From Angomonas deanei (taxonomy: Eukaryota > Euglenozoa > Kinetoplastea > Trypanosomatida > Trypanosomatidae), in contig LR877147.1 of the NCBI GenBank assembly GCA_903995115.1, positions 558,001 to 622,000 of the forward strand: a DNA stretch of 64,000 nt, read 5' to 3'. Position numbers and translations under genes: made by a program. Below are positions 8,890 to 16,856 of this stretch, piece after piece. A model generated the notes under the pieces. It saw nothing but the letters and a program-made list of their open reading frames with translations, made no database searches and was not told the origin of the DNA. Within the stretch, counting starts at the first letter, position 1. Each line of letters opens with the position of its first letter.

Positions 8890-10443
8890 CTAAACCACCG
8901 CAGCAACCTCACTCTCTTCCAGTGTAGCTACCGTCTCATAGCGATTCTGCGTGCTCCGTTTGTACAAGCGCTTGATCACATACAAGCAAGCAATGGTAAG
9001 TGCGGCACCAAGGAAGAAGAAAAACACGAGACTGCCCACACCGCGTCCAGGAGAAGCCGATTTGGTGGACTTGTAGCAACCGTAATCCACGCCATCCAGT
9101 CGATACCCATCGCCGCACGCGTACGAGGGACACTGCTGGCGGTACAACTTGCAGTCGCTGTTCAACACTTCCTTGGTCTCCTCCGCATCGGCGGGACACT
9201 TCATGCGCGCCAGCAGCACAGGGTCAACGTAGCACAGTCCAGCAGCATTCGTCGGCTTTGAGCTGTCAATGAAGCGGATGAAGTCCTCCAGCGGGCACAC
9301 GTTACCCTCCGCCACGTAGACATCACCGGCAGCACGCATGCACCGCAGCTCAAAGTCGTCCCACGCAAACTCAAAGTTCGTGTCAGGAGTCACACCAGGG
9401 TGCCCACGCTTCACACGCATCGCGTAGTCCCCCACTTCGGTGGAGCCCTCCGCCGCCGTCGCACGGCGCAGCAGCTCAAACACGTAGGTGGTCGCAAAAG
9501 TTGGCATCATGGCAAGGTCGGAGTTGTCCCCCAGTGTGCCAGCGAGCGGACGCAAGGTGCTGTCGTGTGTACTGTAATCCATGAACTTGTACGTATTCTT
9601 GCCCTTCATTTTCTGCCTGGCGTTGTGTAGTATTTCCTGTACCAGCACCTGGCCGCGGCTTCCCTGAAGGACGTGCACGGGGTTGGAGGCGTTGAAAGAG
9701 GACTTGAACCGGTTGACGCAGGCCGCCACCGTACACAACTCGGGAAGGTGCTCCCGTAGGAGAGGATAGCCGTCCTCTGCCAGGCGGCCCGTCGTCTGGT
9801 AACAACGACCAATGTCGCACAGCTTTTTGGCGCAGGAGACCCGCTTCTTTGGGTTGCTGCAAAACTCGTCGGAGTGTACCTCCGCGGCAATCTGGTTCAG
9901 CAATGTTCCGTCAGGGAACTCGGCGTCCGCCACTGGGTTACACACCTCCTTCAGCTCCTCTTTGGCAAAGTTCGTATCCGCGTATATAGCGGCGAGGTTG
10001 TCCGCCCGCAGCAGTAAATCGGTAGTGGTCGTCTCGGCCAGGATGGCGGGGTAGTAGTGGGTCATGTTGGGGAACAGACCCCGCAGGACCCCTTCTGCGC
10101 TCTGTAGGGTACGGGGCACATTGGAGGACCGGCTGTAGGCCACGGTGAGGTTATAAAGTTCGTCTGGTAGGAAGGGATGAGTGGGGTCGACCACGGTCTC
10201 GTCGGCGGTGTAGCGATGGCGGAGGAAATGACCGACCTGGACCGTTTGTTGTTGACCTTCCCGGTTGAGGAACCCACAGGGGAATTCGAATCCGCAGATT
10301 TCGGTGATGTTGTGGTCAACCACGGGGGAGCGTGCACCGTGGCGGTGAACCGCCTGTGCTAGCTCGAGGACATAGTCCCGTTCGGCGCAGACGTGTGTCA
10401 AACAGAGAAGACAGACTGAAACGAGAAACAGGAATAATTGCAT
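8890..10443 (-). CDS. Membrane-bound histidine acid phosphatase AP4 (intact, divergent N-terminal half)
   Basis: This is an intact 517-residue phosphatase. It has a signal peptide (MQLFLFLVSVCLLCLTHVCA), the full family motif RHGARSP at residues 34-40 (His35), and His293-Asp294 in STHDSTLRPL. One membrane segment (VFFFFLGAALTIACLYVI) precedes a tail of about 28 residues that contains YETV, a possible YxxPhi sorting motif, and acidic residues. The first 290 residues are clearly diverged from AP1-AP3. The block from ATTYVFELLRRATAAEGS to about LLARM is nearly identical to all other copies. The juxtamembrane part (CPADAEETKEVLNSDCKLYR) matches only AP5. It lies directly downstream of MATE1, and the two form a unit that was duplicated (see the relic at 12637-12735). 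Confidence 0.92.
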   Translation of the reverse strand: MQLFLFLVSVCLLCLTHVCAERDYVLELAQAVHRHGARSPVVDHNITEICGFEFPCGFLNREGQQQTVQVGHFLRHRYTADETVVDPTHPFLPDELYNLTVAYSRSSNVPRTLQSAEGVLRGLFPNMTHYYPAILAETTTTDLLLRADNLAAIYADTNFAKEELKEVCNPVADAEFPDGTLLNQIAAEVHSDEFCSNPKKRVSCAKKLCDIGRCYQTTGRLAEDGYPLLREHLPELCTVAACVNRFKSSFNASNPVHVLQGSRGQVLVQEILHNARQKMKGKNTYKFMDYSTHDSTLRPLAGTLGDNSDLAMMPTFATTYVFELLRRATAAEGSTEVGDYAMRVKRGHPGVTPDTNFEFAWDDFELRCMRAAGDVYVAEGNVCPLEDFIRFIDSSKPTNAAGLCYVDPVLLARMKCPADAEETKEVLNSDCKLYRQQCPSYACGDGYRLDGVDYGCYKSTKSASPGRGVGSLVFFFFLGAALTIACLYVIKRLYKRSTQNRYETVATLEESEVAAVV

Positions 10444-10724
10444 GGGAAAGAGAATTTTCTTTTCGTATGAAACTTTCGGAAAGAATGGAAACGGGAAAGA
10501 AAGTGGGGTGTTAAGGTCAGTGACGATGAGTCCTTCGGTAAGTCATACAGTAATTAAATAGAATAAGAAAAGAAAAACTCTCCCAATTCCACAGCAAAAC
10601 AACATGTATGTATTAGAAAGCAAAAACGGCAAAAAAGAAATGGTAAGGAACAGAAAAAATAAGAATGAAAAGGGCAAGCATTTCCACCTTAATACCACAC
10701 ACACACACACACACACACACCGCA
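10444..10724 (-). repeat. AP4-MATE1 spacer with (TG)n microsatellite
   Basis: The spacer is homologous to the MATE2-relic spacer (12736-12980). A CA/TG dinucleotide run of about 26 bases (10696-10721) starts three bases after the MATE1 stop codon at 10725, so it would lie in the MATE1 3' UTR. The corresponding place behind MATE2 has no such run. Confidence 0.7.
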
Positions 10725-12347
10725 CTAGCTTCCGGTATTTTCCTCCACGGGCTTCAGGCTTGCCCAATCAATGTAGTACAGTAGAAGAAACGCATAAGAG
10801 GGCAGGCCGACGAGTGCCGCCCCGGCAGCCGGGCCAATCCACAAAGAAATGATTCCATAATCAAAGTAAAAGAAGAGTAAGAAGCTCAGTGGAACACCAA
10901 CCACGCAGAAAGCAATGGCGGTCACGATTGCGCCCACTTTCTGCAAACCGCACCCTCTCAGTACACCCATCACCGTACTCTGAAGTATGTCTAATGTATG
11001 ATAGGGCATCACTACTTTCATCAAATCATGATATACCTCCGCCACCTCGGCACTATCGGAGAATAGCCGGGGTATGAAAGGACTCAACAGGTACGCCAAC
11101 GCAATGTCTACAAAAGAAATGCACACCACCAATCCAATCGCAATGAAGGCGGTCTTGCGTGCTAGCAACGGCTTCCCCGATCCAATCGCATTCCCAACAA
11201 AGACGCACGTCATGATCATGACACCGGCGCCAATTCCAAACATCACGCCAAACATTTGCAAAGAAATGGAGTAGGCTGCAAGATTCACCGTGTTGTCAAA
11301 GGCGCCGGCCAGCGCGTTGATCTCTAGCGCCACCCACTCACTGAGCATCACACCCAACGAAGGGAGCGCGATACGAAACAGTTTACCAACATTCCTCGTT
11401 GCCTCTCCACTGAATCCATTCCACGTCTTTTTGTACAGTCCGGACATGGAAATGTAGAGCGTAAGACTACCATTCACGATGAGAATGAGCAGCAGCCACG
11501 CTATTGCCGATCCACGAAAGCCAAACAAGCGGATACAAGTGAACTGCAGCACAGGGTTCAGTAGTGCCCCGCCAACGGTCACAATCGACGGTGGCACCGT
11601 CATGTGCTGACAGGAATAGTAGCGGTTTAAGAGCTGCTGGTAAAGTGCGACCGGGACACCAAAGAGGGCAATGTGGCACCACTGCCCTGTGTAATACACA
11701 ATGACGGGATTTCCACCTAGGGCATTCATGATACTGTCAATGAATGCAACAACGACACCCAGAGGAACCGCAATGCCCAAAAGGATGAGACCCATCCGCT
11801 GCGCGTAGATACCGTAAAGATACAACGGACCCTCCACCACCTCGGGCACCACTTCGTCGGGGTGAGCCGCAACGTACGCCGCGCGTTCCATCTGTTGTCG
11901 TTTAAACGCCCGTTTGTGGCTGCCGTAACAGTGGGAGAGAACTGTCTCCAGCGCACCACAGAGACCGGCACCAAAGGCAAACCCAGTCGCATTCAGCAGG
12001 CCCAACGCCAGTGATACGGCGCCCAGCTCCGCCTCACCAAGCATACTCCCAACACACGCAATGATGACAGTCTTGAACGAAAATATGGATAAAAATGAAA
12101 TGGTGAGCGGGAAACCTGTTCGAATAAAGCGAATCGCAATTTCAGCCGTTGTTTCCTCTTCTGTCGGAGAGGCGTCCTCCGGCGACAACTCCTCCATTGG
12201 AGGAAACTGTTCCTCATTCTCCGCCATGGCCATCGTCTCGACGTAGGCGGCAGGACCAAAGGCCACCGACAAATGAGAAGTAAAGGAGAGATTGTTAATC
12301 TCCTCCTCCATCTCCGACACGGTGGTAGACCTCGCCACGTTCATCAT
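10725..12347 (-). CDS. MATE-family multidrug/organic-cation efflux transporter, copy 1
   Basis: This is a 540-residue multi-pass membrane protein with about twelve hydrophobic segments, beginning near residue 75 after an acidic cytoplasmic N terminus (EEEQFPPMEELSPEDASPTEEE-like). MATE proteins export organic compounds in exchange for H+ or Na+. Family-like features include the paired six-helix halves, the GFAFGAGLCGALETVLSHCYG region and the GAGVMIMTCVFVGNAIGSGKPLLAR loop, which corresponds to the conserved VxVGNxxGAG stretch of MATE proteins. It is 90% or more identical to MATE2, with local patches of difference. Its start is the first of two adjacent ATGs, within MMN. The upstream 70 bases are shared with MATE2. 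It is next to AP4, but no common pathway is evident. Confidence 0.9.
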   Translation of the reverse strand: MMNVARSTTVSEMEEEINNLSFTSHLSVAFGPAAYVETMAMAENEEQFPPMEELSPEDASPTEEETTAEIAIRFIRTGFPLTISFLSIFSFKTVIIACVGSMLGEAELGAVSLALGLLNATGFAFGAGLCGALETVLSHCYGSHKRAFKRQQMERAAYVAAHPDEVVPEVVEGPLYLYGIYAQRMGLILLGIAVPLGVVVAFIDSIMNALGGNPVIVYYTGQWCHIALFGVPVALYQQLLNRYYSCQHMTVPPSIVTVGGALLNPVLQFTCIRLFGFRGSAIAWLLLILIVNGSLTLYISMSGLYKKTWNGFSGEATRNVGKLFRIALPSLGVMLSEWVALEINALAGAFDNTVNLAAYSISLQMFGVMFGIGAGVMIMTCVFVGNAIGSGKPLLARKTAFIAIGLVVCISFVDIALAYLLSPFIPRLFSDSAEVAEVYHDLMKVVMPYHTLDILQSTVMGVLRGCGLQKVGAIVTAIAFCVVGVPLSFLLFFYFDYGIISLWIGPAAGAALVGLPSYAFLLLYYIDWASLKPVEENTGS

Positions 12348-12636
12348 TGAGGCAGGGCAGCGTCTGATGGGTTATCTCGCCTACTATAAGCAGTTTCCTT
12401 TGCTAGCGTGCGCCCTTCGGAAACAAACAAACAGGAACAAAAGTGGTTGTTTCTTGTAAAAAGAGGAGAGAAGAAGTATAATGTGGTCTACAAACTCTCA
12501 GGGGAACGAGAATTTCCAAAACATTAAGAGTGCACATACGGGAACGTGAGAATTGTGACAATCTCCGGGATCCTGGAAAAAACAAAAGCAGACAATTTTC
12601 AAGCGCTACTGTCCTTCCCGTCCTCCTTGGCTTCGA
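12348..12636. other. Spacer upstream of MATE1
   Basis: The first 70 bases are nearly identical to the region upstream of MATE2 (14604-14675). Further up the similarity fades, until the phosphatase relic begins. Confidence 0.55.
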
Positions 12637-12735
12637 GAGGGGGTACCGTGGCGGTGAACCGCTCGTGCTAGTTCGGAGACGTACTCTCGCCCATCACAGA
12701 AGACAGACTGAAACGAGAAACAGGAATATTTGCAT
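12637..12735 (-). pseudogene. Relic of a histidine acid phosphatase N terminus
   Basis: The coding strand from an ATG at 12735 reads MQIFLFLVSVCLL, matching the AP4 signal peptide (MQLFLFLVSVCLL). It then hits a stop. In another frame it continues EYVSELARAVHRHGTPS, which matches AP4 YVLELAQAVHRHGARS including the catalytic RHG. About 16-17 bases present in AP4 are missing at the signal-peptide junction. Similarity to any phosphatase ends shortly after the RHG motif. The upstream flank, up to the MATE2 stop at 12981, is also homologous to the AP4-MATE1 spacer. This is what remains of the phosphatase partner of MATE2. Confidence 0.85.
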
Positions 12736-12980
12736 GGGAAAGAGATTTTTCTTTTCGTATGAAACTTTCGGAAAAATGAAAGAAAGAAAGTACAAAAGGC
12801 AGCGTTGATGAGTCGATCGGCAAGTGACACGGGACTTCAAAAGAACAAAAACTACCCGTTACCACAGCAAACCAACATAAATGTATTAAAAAAACAAAAA
12901 CGGCAAAAAACAAAATGGCTTGAAACAAAAAAGATGAATGAAAATAGAGAGGGTTTTCGTTCTTGCTTCCACACAACGGA
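12736..12980. other. Spacer between the phosphatase relic and MATE2
   Basis: This is a diverged copy of the AP4-MATE1 spacer and shares the GGCAAAAAA and TGTATTA stretches. It has no CA repeat and no gene. Confidence 0.6.
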
Positions 12981-14603
12981 CTAGCCTTCTGCGTCTTCCT
13001 CCACGGGCTTTAAGTTTGCCCAATCAATGTAGTACAGTAGAAGAAACGCATAGGATGGCAGGCCGACGAACACGGCGCCAGTAGCCGGGCCAATCCACAG
13101 TGAAATGATTCCATAATCAAAGTAAAAGAAGAGTAAGAAGCTCAGTGGAACACCAACCACGCAGAACGCAATGCTGATAATAACCGCTCCGATTTTCTGC
13201 AATCCACACCCTCTCAGTACACCCATCACCGTACTCTGGAATATGTCTAACGTATGATAGGGCAATACTACTTTCATCAAATCATGATATACCTCCGCCA
13301 CCTCGGCACTATCGGAGAATAGCCGGGGTATGAAAGGACTCAACAGGTACGCCAACGCAATGTCTACAAAAGAAATGCACACCACCAATCCAATCGCAAT
13401 GAAGGCGGTCTTGCGTGCTAGCAACGGCTTCCCCGATCCAATCGCATTCCCAACAAAGACGCACGTCATGATCATGACACCGGCGCCAACGCCAAACATG
13501 ATACCGAACACCTGCAGAGAAATAGAGAAGGCTGCCAGGTCGACGGTATCGGCGAACCCACCGGCTAGTGCGTTGATCTCTAGCGCCACCCACTCACTGA
13601 GCATCACACCCAACGAAGGGAGCGCGATACAAAACAGTTTACCAACATTCCTCGTTGCCTCTCCACTGAATCCATTCCACGTCTTTTTGTACAGTCCGGA
13701 CTTGGAAATGTAGAGCGTAAGACTACCATTCACGATGAGAATGAGCAGCAGCCACCCTATCGCCGAGCCGTGAAAGCCAAACAAGCGGATACAAGTGAAC
13801 TGCAGCACAGGGTTCAGCAGTGCCCCGCCCACCATGGCAACCGACGGTGGCACCGTCATGTGCTGACAGGAATAGTAGCGGTGTAACAGCTGCTGGTAAA
13901 GTGCAATTGGGACACCAAAGAGGGCAATGTGGCACCACTGCCCTGTGTAATACACAATGACGGGATTTCCACCTAGGGCATTCATGATACTGTCAATGAA
14001 TGCAACAACGATACCCAGAGGAACCGCAATGCCCAAAAGGATGAGACCCATCCGCTGCGCGTAGATACCGTAAAGATACAACGGACCCTCCACCACCTCG
14101 GGCACCACTTCGTCGGGGTGAGCCGCAACGTACGCCGCGCGTTTCGCCTGTTGTTCATCGAACTCACGTTTGTGGCTGCCGTAACAGTGGGAGAGAACTG
14201 TCTCCAGGGCACCACAGAGACCGGCACCAAAGGCAAACCCAGTCGCATTCAGCAGGCCCAACGCCAGTGACACGGCGCCCAGCTCCGCCTCACCAAGCAT
14301 ACTCCCAACACACGCAATGATGACAGTGTTATAGGAAAATATAGATAGAGATGCTAAAGTAAGTGGAAACCCAGTTCGAATGAAGCGAATCGCAATTTCA
14401 GCCGTTGTTTCCTCTTCTGTCGGAGAGGCGTCCTCCGGCGACAACTCCTCCATCGGAGGAAACTGTTCCTCATTCTCCGCCATGGCCATCGTCTCGACGT
14501 AGGCGGCAGGACCAAAGGCTACCGACAAATGAGAAGTAAACGAGAGATTGTTAATCTCCTCCTCCATCTCCGACACGGTGGTAGACCTCGCCGCGTTCAT
14601 CAT
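12981..14603 (-). CDS. MATE-family multidrug/organic-cation efflux transporter, copy 2
   Basis: This is a 540-residue paralogue of MATE1 with the same predicted membrane topology and N-terminal acidic region. Differences are clustered: around residues 80-92 (TLASLSIFSYNTVI versus TISFLSIFSFKTVI), about 145-150, about 335-355 (GGFADTVDLAAFSISLQVFGIMFGVG versus the copy 1 form), and a region near 450-475. Between these patches long stretches are identical, so a mixture of conversion and local divergence is likely. The coding region is intact. Its former downstream neighbour is the phosphatase relic. Confidence 0.9.
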   Translation of the reverse strand: MMNAARSTTVSEMEEEINNLSFTSHLSVAFGPAAYVETMAMAENEEQFPPMEELSPEDASPTEEETTAEIAIRFIRTGFPLTLASLSIFSYNTVIIACVGSMLGEAELGAVSLALGLLNATGFAFGAGLCGALETVLSHCYGSHKREFDEQQAKRAAYVAAHPDEVVPEVVEGPLYLYGIYAQRMGLILLGIAVPLGIVVAFIDSIMNALGGNPVIVYYTGQWCHIALFGVPIALYQQLLHRYYSCQHMTVPPSVAMVGGALLNPVLQFTCIRLFGFHGSAIGWLLLILIVNGSLTLYISKSGLYKKTWNGFSGEATRNVGKLFCIALPSLGVMLSEWVALEINALAGGFADTVDLAAFSISLQVFGIMFGVGAGVMIMTCVFVGNAIGSGKPLLARKTAFIAIGLVVCISFVDIALAYLLSPFIPRLFSDSAEVAEVYHDLMKVVLPYHTLDIFQSTVMGVLRGCGLQKIGAVIISIAFCVVGVPLSFLLFFYFDYGIISLWIGPATGAVFVGLPSYAFLLLYYIDWANLKPVEEDAEG

Positions 14604-14869
14604 TGAGGCAGGGCAGCGTCTGATGGGTTATCTCGCCTACTATAAGCAGATTCCTTTACTTGCGTGGCCCTTTTGGAAAAGAAAGCAGAATCGATGTTTC
14701 TTACAAAGGAAGAGAGAGAGAAGTGCATAGCGGGGTAGAACCTGTTTAGGGCTCCACAAAGGATGAAAACAACAAGAGAGTTACACACAACGGAACGACG
14801 GAAGACTGTGGAAACAATAAGGGAACTATTTTCTTTTTTTCTTAAAAAGACCACTTTCAGTGCTGGGCG
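14604..14869. other. Spacer between AP5 and MATE2
   Basis: AT-rich spacer. The part next to MATE2 matches the region upstream of MATE1. I see no gene here. Confidence 0.5.
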
Positions 14870-16448
14870 TTACTGCGCCTTTGTCACCATCACTTCATCC
14901 AGGAAAACTGGCGTTGTAAAGGAGGCAAACGCCCTACGGTATCGTCGACGCCAATACAGGAAGACAATAGCGGCCGCCAACAGTGCACCGAGCACAAACA
15001 TGCCAATCGACAAACCCGCCACCTTTCCTCCGCTCATACCCTTCTTTTCGTCCACTTGTGTTTGTTTCTTGTAGCATCCGTAGTCCACGCCATCCAGGCG
15101 ATACCCATCGCCGCACGCGTACGAGGGACACTGCTCGCGGTACAACTTGCAGTCGCTGTTCAACACTTCCTTGGTCTCCTCCGCGTCGGCGGGACACTTC
15201 ATGCGCGCCAGCAGCACAGGGTCAATGTAGCACAGCCCAGCGGCGTTCGTCGGCTTCGAGCTGTCAATGAAGCGGATAAAGTCCTCCAGCGGACACACGT
15301 TACCCTCCGCCACGTAGACATCACCGGCAGCACGCATGCACCGCCAGCTCAAAGTCGTCCCACGCAAACTCAAAGTTCGTGTCAGGGGTCACACCAGGGT
15401 GCCCACGCTTTACACGCATCGCGTAGTCCCCCACTTCGGTGGAGCCCTCCGCCGCCGTCGCACGGCGCAGCAGCTCAAACACGTAAGTGGTCGCGAAGGG
15501 GGGCATCATGGCAAGGTCAGAGTTGTCGCCCAAAGCGCTTACCATCGGGTGGAGAGTACTTTCGTGGGTACTGTAATGAATGATTTTAAAGGTGTTACTG
15601 CCGTCTCGAGTTTGATTCACCTTGTTCACCAGCTCCTGAAGAAGGGGTTGGGCATAGCTGCCTTGCTGCTTCTGCACGGGGTTGGTGCTATTGTACGAGG
15701 CGTAGTGCCGATTTCGGCATATCGACGCACGGCACAACGAGGTGAGGTACTCCTTTAGCAAGGGATACCCCGACAGGGTGTCTGTAGTTTGGTAGGCCAG
15801 CCCAATATCGCACAAACTACGCGCACACTCCATCCGTCTCTGTGCCGTGCTGCACCACTCCTGTGAGTGCACCTCCGCCGCGATGGACTGGAGGACCGCG
15901 AGGGTAAAGTTTTGGTCCACCACCGGCCAGCACACATCATGCTCCTCTTGAATCCCATACTTGTACGCCACTCGAACAGCGGGCACGCCTTCACTCTTCA
16001 AGAATCCATCGGTAAGGGGGTCCACCGTGTGCACGGCGGGGTAGTAGGCGGCCATGTTAGGGAACAGTCCACGCAGAAGGGCATCCGCGCTCTGCAGGGT
16101 ACGCAGCACATCGGTGGAGCGGGTGTACGACACCGTCAGGTTGTAGCTCTCCTGCGTCAGGAAAGGGCTGCTGGGGTCCACCACGGTGTCGTCCGTGGTG
16201 TAGCGAGTGCGGAGAAAGCGGCCAGTGTTCACCAGCATGTCTTGGCCCTGGCGGTTCAGATACCCACACGGGAACTCCAGTCCACAGAGTTTTGTTTCAT
16301 TGTAGGTCACAAGAGGGGAGCGCGACCCGTGGCGGTGCACCACTTGGACCAGCTCCAACGTATAGGCACGCTGGCTGTCGTCCGAGACGACAACGAGGAG
16401 GGAGAGCAAAAGAACGCATTGAACCCACAGCAGGGTGAAGGTTGTCAT
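14870..16448 (-). CDS. Membrane-bound histidine acid phosphatase AP5 (one-base frame interruption; HE in place of HD)
   Basis: This is about 525 residues when read as one locus. It has a signal peptide (VQCVLLLSLLVVVS), the motif RHGSRSP at 39-45 (His40), and His295-Glu296 (STHESTLHPM) where the other copies have His-Asp. The membrane segment GLSIGMFVLGALLAAAIVFLYW is followed by a basic tail ending MVTKAQ. Relative to AP4 there is one extra base at about 15346, shortly after FAWDDFEL, so the frame changes there. Residues about 50-133 are identical to AP1-AP3, the centre (about 140-310) is unique, and the block after ATTYVFELLRR is common to all copies. The juxtamembrane part matches AP4. Loss of the Asp proton donor could change activity or pH optimum; that is inference. 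Confidence 0.85.
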
Positions 16449-16856
16449 GTGTATATTTTACTCGTTCAAAAAAAAAAAAAAAATGTATACTAGCGTTGTT
16501 CTCACTTGGTAATAACAGTGAGCCACTTCAAGTCGATTATGGAGGACCTCATAAACACAAAAGAGAGAGGAACATATAGGAGAAGCCAATGCGTCAAGTG
16601 GTAGGGGGGAACTCAACGTTAGAAAAGATACCTCGCAGTGAAAAAGTAACCAATGTAAACGGAAGACAGAACGAAAATGTGTATATAAACGTGTAATGGG
16701 TATATCTTCAAGCATTTTGCGAAAAAAAAAAATCAAATCCAATGAAAATATTTACAGCAAAACAATACCCTCAGAAGGGAGCAACTTTTTTTTTACGATT
16801 ATTCTATGGTTATTAGCTATTTTTCCTTTTTACTTTTTTTTTTTTTCTTGTGGCAG
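16449..16856. other. Intergenic spacer
   Basis: This spacer holds an A-run at 16469-16483, a T-tract on the coding strand that probably serves AP5 splicing. There are also A- and T-runs near 16723 and 16837. I see no gene here. Confidence 0.55.

Noticed and set aside
8661-8912. Minus-strand ORF of 83 codons between AP3 and AP4
   Set aside because: It has low-complexity Phe/Leu composition, overlaps the AP4 3' end region and has no ATG supported by splice signals; no homology is recognisable.
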